Both the position numbers and the translations under genes were made by a program. From the NCBI RefSeq assembly GCF_023159225.1, contig NC_063171.1:34565378-34629377 (forward strand): a stretch of DNA of 64,000 nucleotides. The letters are read 5' to 3'. Shown piece after piece: positions 1 through 12,055 of this stretch. This DNA is from Perognathus longimembris pacificus. Lineage: Eukaryota; Chordata; Mammalia; Rodentia; Heteromyidae. Positions within the stretch are counted from its first letter, which is position 1. Each line of letters opens with the position of its first letter. The notes beneath the pieces are model-generated. The model had not been told where the DNA came from and made no database searches. It saw nothing but the letters and a program-made list of their open reading frames with translations.

Positions 1-150
1 ACTGACATGGCATGAGATATTCCATGCATCATTTACTGTTCAGAACAACATTCCAAGAGGATGCCTATTCTAAAGGTACTTATTCAGAGTAAAAATAATG
101 TGTATTTTTCTTTTCCTTCTCCTCTTCTTTTTCTTTTTTATTCTTCATTT

Positions 151-287
151 TGAGACACAGTCTCACTCTACAGCCTAAGTCTGGCTAAGTGCTCACTATA
201 TAGCCTACCCTGGCCTAGAACTTTTTATCCTCCTGCCCACAGCCCAAAAGTGTTGGAATTATAGGTATGTGCCACCATGGATGGCTT
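151..287 (-). repeat. B1-like (7SL-derived) SINE
   Basis: Reverse-strand B1 body: gagacacagtctcactctac..., 'tggcctagaac', 'gttggaattataggtatgtgccaccatgg'. A pyrimidine-rich run at 109-150 represents the poly(A) end. Diverged copy. Confidence 0.75.
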
Positions 288-1633
288 CAGAGCAAAAGAA
301 AAGAAATCTATGTTTAAGAATGTAGATTCTAAAATCGAACTAAATGAGTAAAATCTTGCATCTAATCATTACTGTATCTCTCTGACCAGTATCTCTAACG
401 TCTCTGATTTTCAGTTTCATTATCTGTACAATGAGAATACTTGAAAATGTCTACCTCAACGTCTAGGTATTGAGAACAAATGAATCTATGTGTTTAAAAC
501 TCTCCTATAGTGACTTGTATTAAAATCAGAAAGTCAGCGAAGAAGGCAGGTTTGCAATGAGCAAAGGGATTTCTCATTGTACTTTGCACCATGGTTCCAT
601 TGCATGGAAGAAGTGAATTTTCTGAGTGAAAGGCAAACCCTTGGAATGCAATGTTTATTGATTAGCTAGAGTTCCTAGACAAATGGAGCCATCCTTCCCT
701 TGCTCTCTGGTTGTGCTTGAACTGGAAAGCATTCTAAAGGGAATCTTAAGTAACTAAAAATAAATAGAAGAAGAACAAATACCTATTTGAAAATTTAACC
801 TGCCAATCCTACAGAGATAGGGATGTTTCTCCTTTTATTAAGAATGGATTTAATTAAATTTAGTTTGATCCTTCACTACTGAGTAAACAAAAGAGACCCT
901 TACACAATCTAACTTTATTCCTAATTGCACTAGGAGTATTTGTCTAAGGAAGTCATATTATTTAGTGGGACATCTGAACTTCTGTTCTTTTGAAAATTTG
1001 AGTCTTCTTTCTGATGATTCTCATCCTACAAACTTCAAAATGATTTTTAATCAGATAACAATATAGCACTCTGTTTTATTTTCCCCAGAAGTGTTTTCTA
1101 ATGATCGCTAGACTCCAAGGAGTCCTATTTCCTGCTGTAAAACCACAGATTTTATGTGCAAAGATGCACAAAAAAAGAAGCTGGTACTGGTTAAGTCATA
1201 ACAGTTAGGAGGTAACTAGGGTCCTTGCTATTGACTGGACCCACCACGGGAAGGAAAATGGGTTCCATTGCTGGGTACTATTTATTGCTGCTCCTTTCTC
1301 TTACCTGATTTATAAAAAGCTCAAAAAACAGGCAGAGCACAGAGATCTGAAAGGCACCTATACTCCCTTGAATATGAGAGGACCAAGATGGTTTATTTCT
1401 CAATATTTCTGGCTATGGGAATTGTTACTAGACTTTTTCACAATGTTAGTGGATCCTTTTACCCATTTGTTATTTGAAATGATTACACACTTACATATAG
1501 TAGATAAGTCTCTTCTCATTCAGTGGTGAATAAGCAACTCCAGAATGATTGTACGGCCATCAGTCTGCCAGCAATTTAGGGATCCTGTGACATACTGCTT
1601 GGCATTTGGTGAGCAATCAATGTTTGGTTAAAG

Positions 1634-1800
1634 TTTTCACTATGATAAATGACTATGTTCATTAGATTAAAGAAAGACAGAATTCTCTTTGTAATGCAAT
1701 ATGCTACAAGTTGCAATTTGACTCCTTAGCATAGCTTTCCATTAAAAACTGATTTGTGCCAGGCGCCAGTGGTTCATGTCTGTAATCCTAGCTATGCTTC
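1634..1800 (+). repeat. left arm of imperfect inverted repeat
   Basis: Starts ttttcactatgataaatgac and includes gacagaattctctttg, ccattaaaaactgatttgtg and the SINE 5' end. Its reverse complement is found, with scattered differences and small indels, at 2291-2454. Confidence 0.8.
1757..1800 (+). repeat. 5' fragment of composite B1/ID-like SINE (left arm of an inverted duplication)
   Basis: The start 'gccaggcgccagtggttcatg' then 'ctgtaatcctagct' matches the 5' end of the SINE seen complete at 11821. The homology stops after about 44 bases because this copy belongs to the inverted duplication of 1634-1800 and 2291-2454. Confidence 0.7.
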
Positions 1801-1903
1801 AAGGCTTTCAAGTTTCATACAAAATAAATGATGGCAACATGGCAAACATTGCATTGCAAAACATATCAGTGGGTCTTTTGTTTGTTTGTTTTGTTTTCTT
1901 TTT

Positions 1904-2337
1904 GGTCAGAACTGGAGCTCAGACTGTGGGCTTAGGCTCTGTTCCTGATCTCCTTTTTGCTCAAGGCTAGTGCTCTACCACTTGAGCCATGGTGACACTT
2001 CCAGGTTTTTCTTTTTTTCTTTTTGCCAGCCCTGGGGCTTGAACTCAGGGCCTGAGCACTGCCTCTGTCTTCTTTTTGCTCAATCCTAGCACTCTACCAC
2101 TTGAGCAATAGCGCCACTCTGGCTTTTTCAATATACATGGTGCTGAGGTATCAAACCCAGGGCTTCATGTATGCAAAACAAGGCCACTAGGCCACATTTC
2201 CAGCCCACTTTTTCTGTGATTAATTGGAGATAAGAGTCTCATGGACTTTTCTCCTCAGGCTGGCTTTGAACTGTGATATTCAGATCTAAGGCTCCTGAGT
2301 AGCAAGGATTACAGATGTGAGCCACCATCGCCTGGCA
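1904..2337 (-). repeat. composite B1/ID-like SINE split by a second SINE
   Basis: Reverse-strand copy. The ID-like half (tttttgctcaaggctagtgc..., cttgagccatgg) lies at 1904-2008 and the B1-like half (attggagataagagtctcat..., ggattacagatgtgagccac) at 2207-2337. A dimeric ID-like SINE separates them. Confidence 0.75.
2011..2206 (-). mobile_element. dimeric ID-like SINE inserted in an older SINE
   Basis: Pyrimidine run, then gccagccctggggcttgaac..., cttgagcaatagcgcc, 'ggtgctgaggtatcaaacccagg', ending gccacatttccagccc. A 'tttttct' stretch on both sides could be the target duplication. Confidence 0.7.
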
Positions 2338-2454
2338 CAAATCAGTTTTTAATGGGAAGAATCAAACTGCAACATGTATAATATTGCATTGCAAAGAGAA
2401 TTCTGTTTTTTTTAAAAAACATAATGACCATATTGTCATTTATCATAGTGAAAA
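2291..2454 (-). repeat. right arm of imperfect inverted repeat
   Basis: Reverse complement of 1634-1800: ends gtcatttatcatagtgaaaa and contains caaagagaattctgt and cacaaatcagtttttaatgg. Here the SINE 5' end is continuous with the rest of its element, so this arm looks like the original. Confidence 0.8.
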
Positions 2455-2570
2455 GACTACTGGTTAGGAATGGTATCTAAATTTGTGTCCTGGAGCAAGT
2501 TATCTCACTTTCCTTAGACTCTGTTTTCTAATGTAACAAGTGACAATGTATCACTGCTTTCTAATATCCT
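2455..2570 (+). repeat. probable MIR relic
   Basis: 'tcctggagcaagttatctc' followed by 'ctttccttagactctgtttt' fits the MIR core (gcaagttact...cctcagtttcctc). Weak. Confidence 0.4.
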
Positions 2571-3059
2571 TTGTGGCCCCAACCTAGTATAAGTGTGGTC
2601 GGACAAATATATTTGATCTCACACGAGAGATACAGCTAAAGACACTGTTTTTCTAATTTAGTTTTCTCTGAAAGTTTGGGAGAAGAGTGGAATAAAGAAC
2701 AGCAATCTAGGGCCCAGTGCTGGACCTGCTAGAAAATTTTAGTCTGGAAGAAGAAAGAGAAAGAATATCTTTTAGGCCATTCAGCAGGGCTGAAGGTGCA
2801 AAGAAATGAAGGTGAGTGCACAGCTAATTTGACTACTGCGATAACATCTGCATACAGTCCCTGTCAACTTCAGAGACAGCCACACTTGGGCATAGCCTCT
2901 TGGACAGCACATCTTGCATATGATTCCATGGTGTCACCATCTGGATGTGGTTTGTCTCACAAAGATTTATATATTGGCAGTTTGCTCCTCCACCAGTAGG
3001 GTCATATGTTTGTGGTGTGAAACCTGATGTAGAGACGGGGCTCTGATCACTGAGAATAC

Positions 3060-3330
3060 TTGAGATAATCAGCTAACAGCTAAAGGTTTATTTGGACTCT
3101 CCGTTTGGGAAGTTCCTTCCATGATTGATTGGCTCCATTGCATTTGGGCCTAGTACATCATGGTAAGAGTGTATGGCAGAGCCAAATGGTGCACCTCATC
3201 ACCAAGGAACAAAGGGACAGATGAAGCGGGGGGGGGGGGTAGGGTCTCATAGTCATCTTGTAGGGTAAGTCTCCAGTTATGTAAAGATCCCCTAACAGCA
3301 CTTCTTTGGGGGACCAAGACTTCTACAGAA
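3060..3330 (+). repeat. old dispersed repeat, family not assigned
   Basis: 'aggtttatttggactctccg' and 'ttggctccattgcatttggg' followed by cctagtacatcatgg resemble the element at 8620-8945. It includes a G run of 11 at 3228. Likely an LTR or MaLR-type relic. Confidence 0.4.
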
Positions 3331-4314
3331 ACCTTTTAAGACAACTTGTGATCTTAGGATGTGCAGCTCAGGCATTAAGGACTTCTTGGCATTTGTGAGG
3401 CCATGGGTACTACAGTACATCACCACCATACCCGGCCATTTGAGTGTTTTCTATGCTTTCCACTGGGATTGGGAAGAACAATATTAACAGTGACCTGTTA
3501 GGGGACAATGGAAGACAAAGCTGTTTTGTACTAAATGAAGAGAGATTCAGGCTGGAGAAAAGGGAAAGATGAAATTAGCAGAAAAAATGGGAAAGAAAAC
3601 ATCCAGCATTTCTATCATTTCTCTGGAAAAAACCTTTGGAACAAAGTATGTCTTGTTTCTAATGATGCTCTGCCTTTGACTATTGGTGAATGTTAGGCAA
3701 TTGTACAGCTGTGATTCTTTCTCATGGAACTACTACCACACCACCTCAATGAATTACATTTTATGTGGTACCTTGTTGCTCCTTTCCAATCTTGCTTTCA
3801 TTTAGTCTGGGCTATGTTGAATTACCAGATGCCAGTTCTAATTATTTTCAGATCCCAGAAGCTTACATTATGAAGGGTCTGAAAGGTTATCTAATTTGTT
3901 TCTCTTTCCCCAGAAAGAACTACACATTGTGGAATAGATGGTATCTAGGGAGAACGTTTATTTATGTTTCTGGGGCAGGGTTAACGGCTTTTGTCTATCC
4001 CGTTGGCCAGAAAGCAAAGGAGCTAAACTGTAGTTAATTCAGCCTGGACCAACCCTTACAAACAGGAACCAGGATATGGCTGGAAGCCAGGAGATAGCAG
4101 GTTCCTATCTCTTTCTTCCTTTAAAGTTTCACTCAGTTCTCAGATAACACTGGATCTGTACCATATTTTAAAGATTGAGTCACCCCAAGGATCAAGACAG
4201 TAAAAGCTCAGTTGTTACTGACTGCCTGAGAACGCCATTCCTACTTCATTTTTGGAATACAAAAGTGAATTCAGAGTCCATTCTTGCCTTTAGGAAAGAA
4301 GAGTGGCCATAACT

Positions 4315-4400
4315 TTATCTCTATCCGTTGCTACCTGTATGAACTGGGGAAAGCCACAGAACCTCTCTGAGCTTCATTTCCTCAGAGACAATATTTATCT
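4315..4400 (+). repeat. MIR relic
   Basis: 'ggggaaagccacagaacctc' then 'tctgagcttcatttcctcag' matches the MIR core. Confidence 0.5.
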
Positions 4401-4892
4401 TGCTGGAAAGAAATGCTATAAAAAATAAAGGGAACAATGCATATAAGGTGACTACTTTTGCTAGTTGGGCCCTGAGTAACCTTTCATCTTTCTTTTACTT
4501 TTTGTATGTCGTCAGAAAAGCATCATTGAAGTTAGTCGATCAGACATCAAGACTTTTGATAAAATCTATTTTTTCATATTTCTGCATCACAACCTCATCT
4601 TTCATTTCATAAAAAATAAAAATAATTTGTATTTAGTGCAACATTTTAAACTATTTAATCCATCATTCCTTCAACACATTTCACCTTTTAGAGAAAATGT
4701 ACTGATTTTTCCAAAAACATTAGAAGACTAATTAAAAACATAACTCATTTAAAAATTTAGCAAGAGACTTTTAATACCAATACATTTGTAGTAGATATCC
4801 AAATATCTTCCATGATCTTTTTTAGTTGGGATGTTTGAATCGTGATCCAAAGTTTCACACACTGGGGTTAAGTGAAACTCTCTTAAATTCAT

Positions 4893-5120
4893 GTGCCAGT
4901 ACTGACTGGGGCTAGAATTCAGAGACTGAGCTGTCCCTTAGCCTTTCTGCTCAAGTGGAGCACTCTGCCACTTGAGCTATACCTCCCCATCCAACCTTTA
5001 GCTAGTTAATTGGAGATAAGATTCTCTTGGATTTATCTGCCTGGGATGGCTTTGAACTGGAATCCTCAGATCTCAGCCTTCTGAGTAGCTAAAGTTTAGG
5101 TGTAAGCCACAGGTGCTTGG
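4893..5120 (-). repeat. composite B1/ID-like SINE
   Basis: Reverse-strand copy with 'ctcaagtggagcactctgcc', 'gctagttaattggagataag' and a B1 half ending gtgtaagccacaggtgcttgg. Diverged. The next SINE inserted at its 5' edge. Confidence 0.75.
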
Positions 5121-5133
5121 CTCCAGTTGTCTT

Positions 5134-5356
5134 TTTTTTTTTTTTTTTTTTTTGGCCAGTCCTGGGCCTTGGACTCAGGGCCTGAGCACTGTCCCTGGCT
5201 TCCTTTTTGCTCAAGGCTAGCACTCTGCCACTTGAGCCACAGAGCCGCTTCTGGCCGTTTTTTGTTTTTTTCTGTATATGTGGTGCTGGGGAATCGAACC
5301 TAGGGCCTCGTGTATCCGAGGCAGGCACTCTTGCCACTAGGCTATATCCCCAGCCC
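5134..5356 (-). mobile_element. young dimeric ID-like SINE with 13-bp target duplication
   Basis: Poly(T) of about 20, then ggccagtcctgggccttgga..., gccacttgagccacagag, 'ggtgctggggaatcgaacct', ending ggctatatccccagccc. Perfect flanking duplication ctccagttgtctt at 5121-5133 and 5357-5369. The second half resembles a tRNA-derived ID element. Very similar to the copy at 58076. Confidence 0.92.
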
Positions 5357-5374
5357 CTCCAGTTGTCTTAATTG

Positions 5375-5375
<1 letters not shown>

Positions 5376-5468
<93 letters not shown>

Positions 5469-5501
5469 CCTCCCTCCCTCCCTCCCTCCCTCCCTCCCTC
5501 C
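5376..5501. repeat. (CT)n followed by (CCCT)n microsatellite
   Basis: About 44 CT units to 5463, then about ten CCCT units, then degenerate CT/GT. Reading frames across it encode only Ser-Leu or Arg-Glu runs. Confidence 0.98.
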
Positions 5502-6086
5502 TTCCCTTCCTCTCTGTGTCTGTTTGTCTCTCTGTCTCTGTCTCTCTGGAATACTTCATATGTAAGAACGAGTATAGAAAGTCATATAATATGTGGGAAA
5601 CTCATGGGGAATACAGGTGTCTCGAGTCATAACCTTGGCTCTTCAAACTATCAGAGAATATCAACAGGTATCTCTCTCTAGGCATGCTGTCCAGTTAGAT
5701 GATCCTTTATACTTCTTTCAGCTCTACCAACTTCTTATTATGAACTGGACATCTTTTATTTTTGGATACTTTCCACTGGCATTTCCTGCAAGAAGCATGT
5801 TTAAAAAGCTTTTTTTAAAACTAATTTTAATCTCAATGGACTCAATTTAAAGCCTCATATCTCTTTAAAACACATAGTCATATCAGAAAAAATTGTTCCT
5901 AATTTGTCAAGGTGTATGAAGACACTGTAGAATGAGACTATTTGTTCTAGTGAATTCAATAAAGGAAAAAACACGGTCTTGACACAGCAAGAGGGTGAAT
6001 TAAAATCTTATACTCTATAACTCTAACAGACCTCCTCCTCCTCCTCTTCGTCTTCCTTCTCCATCTCTTCCTTCTTCCATATTTTC

Positions 6087-6225
6087 TATTGGATTATTTT
6101 CTTTTTAAAATTTTTATTGTTATTATGAAGGTGATGTACAGAGGGGTTACACTTAACATAATTCAGGTAAAGAGTACATTTCTTTTTGGAGAATGTTACC
6201 CTTCCCCCTCCCCCAGTCTTATTAT
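6087..6225 (-). repeat. L1 3' end fragment
   Basis: 'attgttattatgaaggtgat' then gtacagaggggttac, gagtacatttctttttgga and 'cccttccccctccccc' match the reverse-strand L1 3' end at 53855. Confidence 0.65.
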
Positions 6226-7869
6226 TCTTAATGTTGGTTTGAACTTTGTTCTTTTAAGAGTCTAAATTTTCTGAGGACTGGGAGGCACAAGTAAATCAAG
6301 GACACAGACCTGCATGACTTCAGAGGTGTGATACCACTGTTCTTCCACACTATGCCACACTTTTCTGCAATCTGTGGCCTGTGGCCTCTGGGTACCATCT
6401 GAGCACTGACCACAAAGAGATACCAGTGACAAGAGTCCGTGTCTGAGGCCCAGATAGGAAGGGTCAGGCAGGTTTCCTAGGCCTTTACATCATCCACCAA
6501 CTTTCATTTTTCAGCTGGGCAGAACCCAGAGTGCTGAAAATCCTTGGAAGTTCTGTGAATTCAGATTCTGACTCTAGGAGTCCACACTGGGTAACATGGG
6601 TAACACATTGCAATTTCAAACCATAGTGTGGACATATGGCTTGCCTTTGGACCACATATTGGAATTTGGCTTTTTCTTAGGAAACCTGTAGGTACCACTA
6701 ACTTAAATATAGGAAGCATGCATTATCCACACCAGCAATACACATGCATCTTTGGGCTCATTTACTTGGAGCATAGCTTCTCCTGGAAAGGGAAAATAGG
6801 GTATTTCTTAGCAAAGCATTCTACTCAGCCTTCTTTTTATGCCCTTAAAATGGAAATATCTAAATATCTCAGGCTTTCATGCATTCAGCCAAGCAGATTT
6901 TAAATATTTTGGACAGTAGGGACTTGATGAACATATTGGCTCATGAGCAGCAAAGGAAGCCAGGCCTATCACTTCATCTTCCCTACGCCTTCCTTCCCAG
7001 CTGCTGCCCTGACAGAACAGCACCAAGCCCAGCTGGACACAGTCTCACTTAGACCCTTGAAGCCCTCTATATCCTAGAAAGATGCTAGAACTATCCCATT
7101 TGACTCAGAAGAGGAGATGGTAGCATGAAGTAAAGTGCTTGTGAGAATCTGAAGTGCTCAGCTTTGCAAGTGTTTATTATTAGTAGTGAAATGTAGGGAG
7201 CTATTTTTGTCAAGCTATTACTTATTTTTTCTTGTGAAGAACATCTGTTCCTTGATGAGGCCCTTGTCTATGGGATTCAAGAGGTTTAGGAAGAATCAAA
7301 ATGTTCCATTCAGAAGTAGCTTCCTGTATTTTGGCAGCTTATTTTAAATGGTGGTTGACAAGAGAAGCTTGGGTCCATGGGCGTGTGCGACCAAATAACT
7401 TACACATTAGGGACTTTCTCAGAAGGCCTAGTGGTCTGGTGGTTACTGAATTATTACAAAGTTCCAGAAACTTAGATCTAGCTTCTCAGTGTCCTACCTC
7501 CAAAACTAGTATGTCACCTGAACAAGCTCATACACCCTTGACTTTGCATGCACATACTCCGGATGTTTTTTTGTGACTTCGGTAAAATGTGGATTGTTGA
7601 CATCAGAGATTTATACAAACAACTGAAAGTATGCCTGATCATGGCAGGAAAGAGTGAGTTTTCTTTCACAGAGATGAGTGTAAATTGTGAGGAAATTTTT
7701 CTTTCTCAAACCCATATATATTTCTTTCTGTCATGCTTTATATTTTATGTTGAATAAGTAAAAAAACTTTGGGTTCATCTCCTCATATACAATTCAGTTC
7801 TGACACTGAATTCGAGTTTTTCACACCAAGAAATTCTCAAATTGTTACAGATATTCATCAGGCATCTCT

Positions 7870-8420
7870 GTTACTTAGTTCATTTTCCGTAGCTATAACA
7901 GAATACTTGAAGCTGGGTGATTTATAAAAGAAAGAAATTAATTTTAACTCATAGTTTTGGAGGCTGAGAAGTCTAAGAGCATGATTTTCACATTTCATGT
8001 GGTCTTAATGGAGGCTCAGTGAATAATAATTAAAAAAAGCAAGCAAGATCCTTCATGGAGTAGCTAAAACCAAGAGTGACTCAGTCTATAACTGGCTGCT
8101 TCATAGTAATTAATTTAGTCCCATGAGAACTGTATTAATCCCTCCTCATGACCTAATCACCTCTCATAGTTTCTATACTTCTCAGCACAATTATACTAGG
8201 GACCAAGTTTCAACACAAATTTAACAGAAGTCAAACTACATGAAACCAGAGCAGTGCCTTACCAATCAACTCAATTCTAACACTATCCGGAGTTAGAGTG
8301 AAACTCCACAGGCTAAGGACTCAATCCCACAAAACTGGTCCCAATTCATTGCTAATCATAACTTTTTCCATAAACAGAGGTTTCCCCACAAGTCTTCCTT
8401 TGAGCACAATCATTTTATAC
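7870..8420 (+). repeat. old dispersed repeat, unassigned
   Basis: 'gctataacagaatacttgaa' then gctgggtgatttataaaag, 'agttttggaggctgagaagt' and 'cctcatgacctaatcacctc' are well-known phrases of an ancient mammalian interspersed repeat (LTR or DNA-transposon type). I cannot name the family with confidence. Confidence 0.55.
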
Positions 8421-8619
8421 AATGTCTCACAAAATCTAAGGGAATATTACAGGCCTATCACAGATAGATAGAGATGTGCATGTCAAGGCATTTGGGAAAG
8501 GATGTGGAGCTTTCAGGGTCTCTATGGGCTCACCACCCCACTGACAGCATGCTATGTCATCATTAAACTGCTGAGAAGGTCACTGAAACTTGTACTTCAG
8601 AGAATTACCTGGAAGCTTC

Positions 8620-8945
8620 ATCGTTCTACCAGGGTAACAAATACCAATGAGAAATCAACTTTATAAAGGGAGAAAAGGTATTTTTATTCACACTTATAGA
8701 CAGTTCAGACCATGATCCATTGGCCTTACGCTTTGGGCCTATGTTAAGGTGGAAATAGTAAAGCAAAAGTACTCACTTAATGTACATGATGGGGGGGGGC
8801 GGTAAGGAAGGAGAGGTAGGAGGAGAAGGAGGAGGAGGTGGTGGTAGCGGCCAGGGACCCACTATCCCTCTCCAGGAAACATCAGTGACATAAACCTCCC
8901 ACTCAGTCATGCCTTCTAAAGGTCCCATCACCTACCAATAGTGTC
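8620..8945 (+). repeat. old dispersed repeat, same type as 3060-3330
   Basis: 'agaaatcaactttataaagg' then gagaaaaggtattttta, 'gctttgggcctatgttaagg' and 'aaaggtcccatcacctacca'. A G- and purine-rich tract occupies 8791-8853. Confidence 0.45.
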
Positions 8946-9250
8946 ATGGATGGGAGGCCAAAACCTTACATGGGCCTTTGGGACCAATCCTATAAGCGTA
9001 ATTTCTTATTATTAATTCAATATCTGCCTTTGTCTCTCCCCACCTCCCCAAAAGGATAGGGAGTGAGGATGAAAGTTCCAAGTTTCTAGGCATGACTCTG
9101 TCTTTCTGGAGATCAGCCACTATCCAGGATCCCAGCAAGCATCTTCTCATACGAAAATAAGATGTTGCTATCACTCAGGAAATTCCAAGGGTTTTCAGAA
9201 ACTTATGTCAACAGCCATAATCCAAAACCAAATGTAAGAACATCTTTATT
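8946..9250. repeat. possible ERV-type LTR relic
   Basis: 'cacctccccaaaaggatagg' followed by gagtgaggatgaaagttcc and 'atcactcaggaaattccaag' resemble a recurrent mammalian LTR phrase that I remember but cannot place. Open frames here do not look coding. Confidence 0.35.
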
Positions 9251-11734
9251 ACTCAGGAAATTATACACTTTTTAAGGGATCTAGGCCAGGAACATTCCTT
9301 ATTATGCCACAGTTTGATTCCTGTTCCTTGGCCATGAGCCTCGTATAGTAAAATAATTACAAAATCAAGATACTGGCACTCTATTAGGATCACATTTCAT
9401 TTTTAATGACTAATTCAATCCATCATATTATATGGAAATACCATTCAGTTTTGCACACACCCACTTGATACTATTAGATTCCAAAACCAAGAGGGGTCTC
9501 AGAAACATATGGATTTATACTTTCTGGACTCTGTCCTATTTGAACTATGAGATATCATCACTCACTCTTTTGAAGTTGTAACATGCTATTATATTTCCTT
9601 ATTTTCAAGCTCTGTTTTAAAATTTTCTTTGCCTCAACTACTATTTTCCCTCTCCATTTATACCTTAAGTTTTGTGGTTCATTTTTGCTATTGTTGTTGT
9701 TTCATTTTTTTTACTTTGGGAAAGGGATACATTTGCCTACCATCTTGGTCTTGAATTTCTAGCTCAGAAAGATGGTCCTCACCAGCCCACTTCCATTCAT
9801 ACAAAGGTGCAGGCCTATTGGCTTCCTTTTATCACTGCACACTACAGCTACAATCACTCTTAACCCCAATTTTACTAAATTGGATGAGAGCAGAGTCCCC
9901 TTCAGTCTTGTGGAATTACCAGTATTCTCAGCATTACATTTGTAGCTTGGCTGTGTTAACCATCTCATGAAGTAAGTGGGGGAAAATGTGAGATGATGTG
10001 GGAAAATGTAAAAAGCATAATGAGGTATAGCATCCTTCCCCACTCCTTTTTCCCCCGAAGAACATACTATTCATCCATTACCTCCTCTCTCTTCTTTACT
10101 TCCATTCATGTTGAGTGTGAGGACACGTTTCTGAAGGTGTGTAAGCCCACTTTCACACATTTATCTCCACCACCTCCCTTCCATTTTAGATAACCAATGC
10201 TTCAACTACTTGGGCCCCTTCCCCATTGAACTATCATTCAGAGAAAGATATCTCTCTGTTTTGAAGAAATGACAGTCAACCATCCAAATCTGCACCATAG
10301 CTATTCCATTTCTTTTGTACAACTCTGAACTTATCATCTAACACCAGGGAAGCAAAGCCCAATCCAGATTCTGTCTTTTCCTATTTACAACCCTTTAAGG
10401 CTTACTTGGCAGGCATTAGTCTCACTTGCCAACTATGTTCAGAACCTTCCCACCAGGGAATCTTTTGCAGAGAAGCTCTTTGTGTCTTGAAACACACAAA
10501 ATAATGTGTGCAGATTCAGCTCCTTGCTGTTATGCCGTTATGATGGATACAGGCAGTCACCACCCCAACCTGTATGTGTTCAGATGGCAATGACATGTCT
10601 TACTTTAATGCAAATCCTCATAGTCATTTCCAAAGGGCTGTGCCCCCTACTGACATTCCTTTAATGAGGTCAGTTTCCACTGCCCTTCTGCAGGCTATTG
10701 GCCACTACCTGTGAGTCAGTAAAAAAACAAAACATCATTACTAGGAAGTCAGCATACAATTCAGTTCAATTCAGGGTTCATTTGTTGTTGTTCTTTTATT
10801 ATACCGACAATCTTCTAACAGGACTTGTCTATTTGTCTTGGAATTGCTGCCCACAAAGCAAGCATTGCTTTATGAGTCAAGTGCATTTACAGGGCAGCAT
10901 CCAAGTGAGGACAGAATTGGCAGCTCCTCACCCCATTTCAGAAGCAGTTCTAGGGAGGGAGCAGTTTCCTGTTTCTGTCTCCTCTTAGCCTCCCCAAGGA
11001 GCATGATCTTTTCTATACCTACCACTTCTGCTTCATCATAGAACTCTTCTGGGCACTGGCATTCATCATGGAATGTTTCTCTGACATGATCCAAACAAGA
11101 CATTGTGGGGATTTCAGGTTTCAAGAATATTTCATGTCTTTGGTCATAGAGACAGTTTGAACTAATGTCCCATAGCAAGCTACGAACTTTCACTCACCGA
11201 GAGTGGTAAAATAGCCACATGTCCCAGAGATTAAGATGTAAACATCTTTGGAGGGCCAATATTCAATCTATGATGGTGGGAGATGAGGAACAAGTTACCA
11301 TGTAACTTTCTCTCTTTGAACCTGTTTCTATGTCCTCTTAGGTTTTCTTGTCATTTGAAGTAAAAATTTCTCAGGTACAGGCCATGTCTTATCTAGGGTT
11401 TACATCCTTTTTTCCCCCTTGGGATTTTTCTAAGCACCCTCTCTGGCAAGGCTTCCCCAAATTTCCAGGTCCCATGACAGTTTTCCTTGATGTCTATCCA
11501 TTGTGACTTGCTTTTATAATAGATAAAATTACATTAGTCTGAAATGTCTCTGGTTTAAAAAAGGGTACTCAGCCCCAATCAGTCATATAATATGTATTAT
11601 GTTCATTAAGATCTTGGTGTTGATCTTGTGGCAACTGGCAATCTGCTTGGTTCCTGGACTCTTTTCCACACTAAGACCAGATTTAAATTTAATATCTTCT
11701 TTCCCAGTAATCAAACAATATCCATTTATTTATT

Positions 11735-11795
11735 TATTTTATCATCTTTAAGTAGTTGTACAAAGGTTTTGCCACTTAACAAAACTGTTTGTGAA
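11735..11795 (-). repeat. ancient L1 3' end, first part
   Basis: 'catctttaagtagttgtaca' then aaggttttgccacttaac matches the start of the L1 3' ends at 47090 and (reverse) 45250-45300. It continues at 13777 after a 1966-base insertion. Confidence 0.75.
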
Positions 11796-11820
11796 ATTTG
11801 AAGAAAAAAAAAAAGAATTC

Positions 11821-12055
11821 AGCCAGACACCAGAGGCTCACGCCTGTAATTCTAGCTACTCAGAAGGTGGAGATCTGAGGATTGCAGTTTAAAGCCAGCC
11901 TCGGCAAGAAAGTCCATAGGACTCATCTCCAATTAACCACCAGAGAATGGGAAGGGGTGCTATAACTCAAACTGGTATCATGCTAGCCTTAAGCAAAAGA
12001 GCTCAGGAACAGTGACCAGGCCCTGAGTTCAAGCCCCAGGCCAGCAAAAAAAAAA
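11821..12055 (+). mobile_element. composite B1/ID-like SINE, full length
   Basis: B1-type start 'aggctcacgcctgtaattct', 'actcatctccaattaaccac', then an ID-like half 'agctcaggaacagtgaccag', ccctgagttcaagccccagg, and a poly(A) tail. Confidence 0.85.

Noticed and set aside
1141..1180. Met-Cys-Lys-like start (atgtgcaaag) as RGS5 exon 1
   Set aside because: The codons that follow do not match the RGS5 N terminus and no proper donor in the right phase follows.
5310..5681. Ser-Leu repeat open frames on the + strand and Arg-Glu frames on the minus strand
   Set aside because: They translate the (CT)n/(CCCT)n repeat and part of a SINE.
10870..11193. 107-codon open frame on the minus strand
   Set aside because: Unlike any protein I know, no splice or promoter context, and it lies in intronic DNA; length is within chance expectation for 64 kb.
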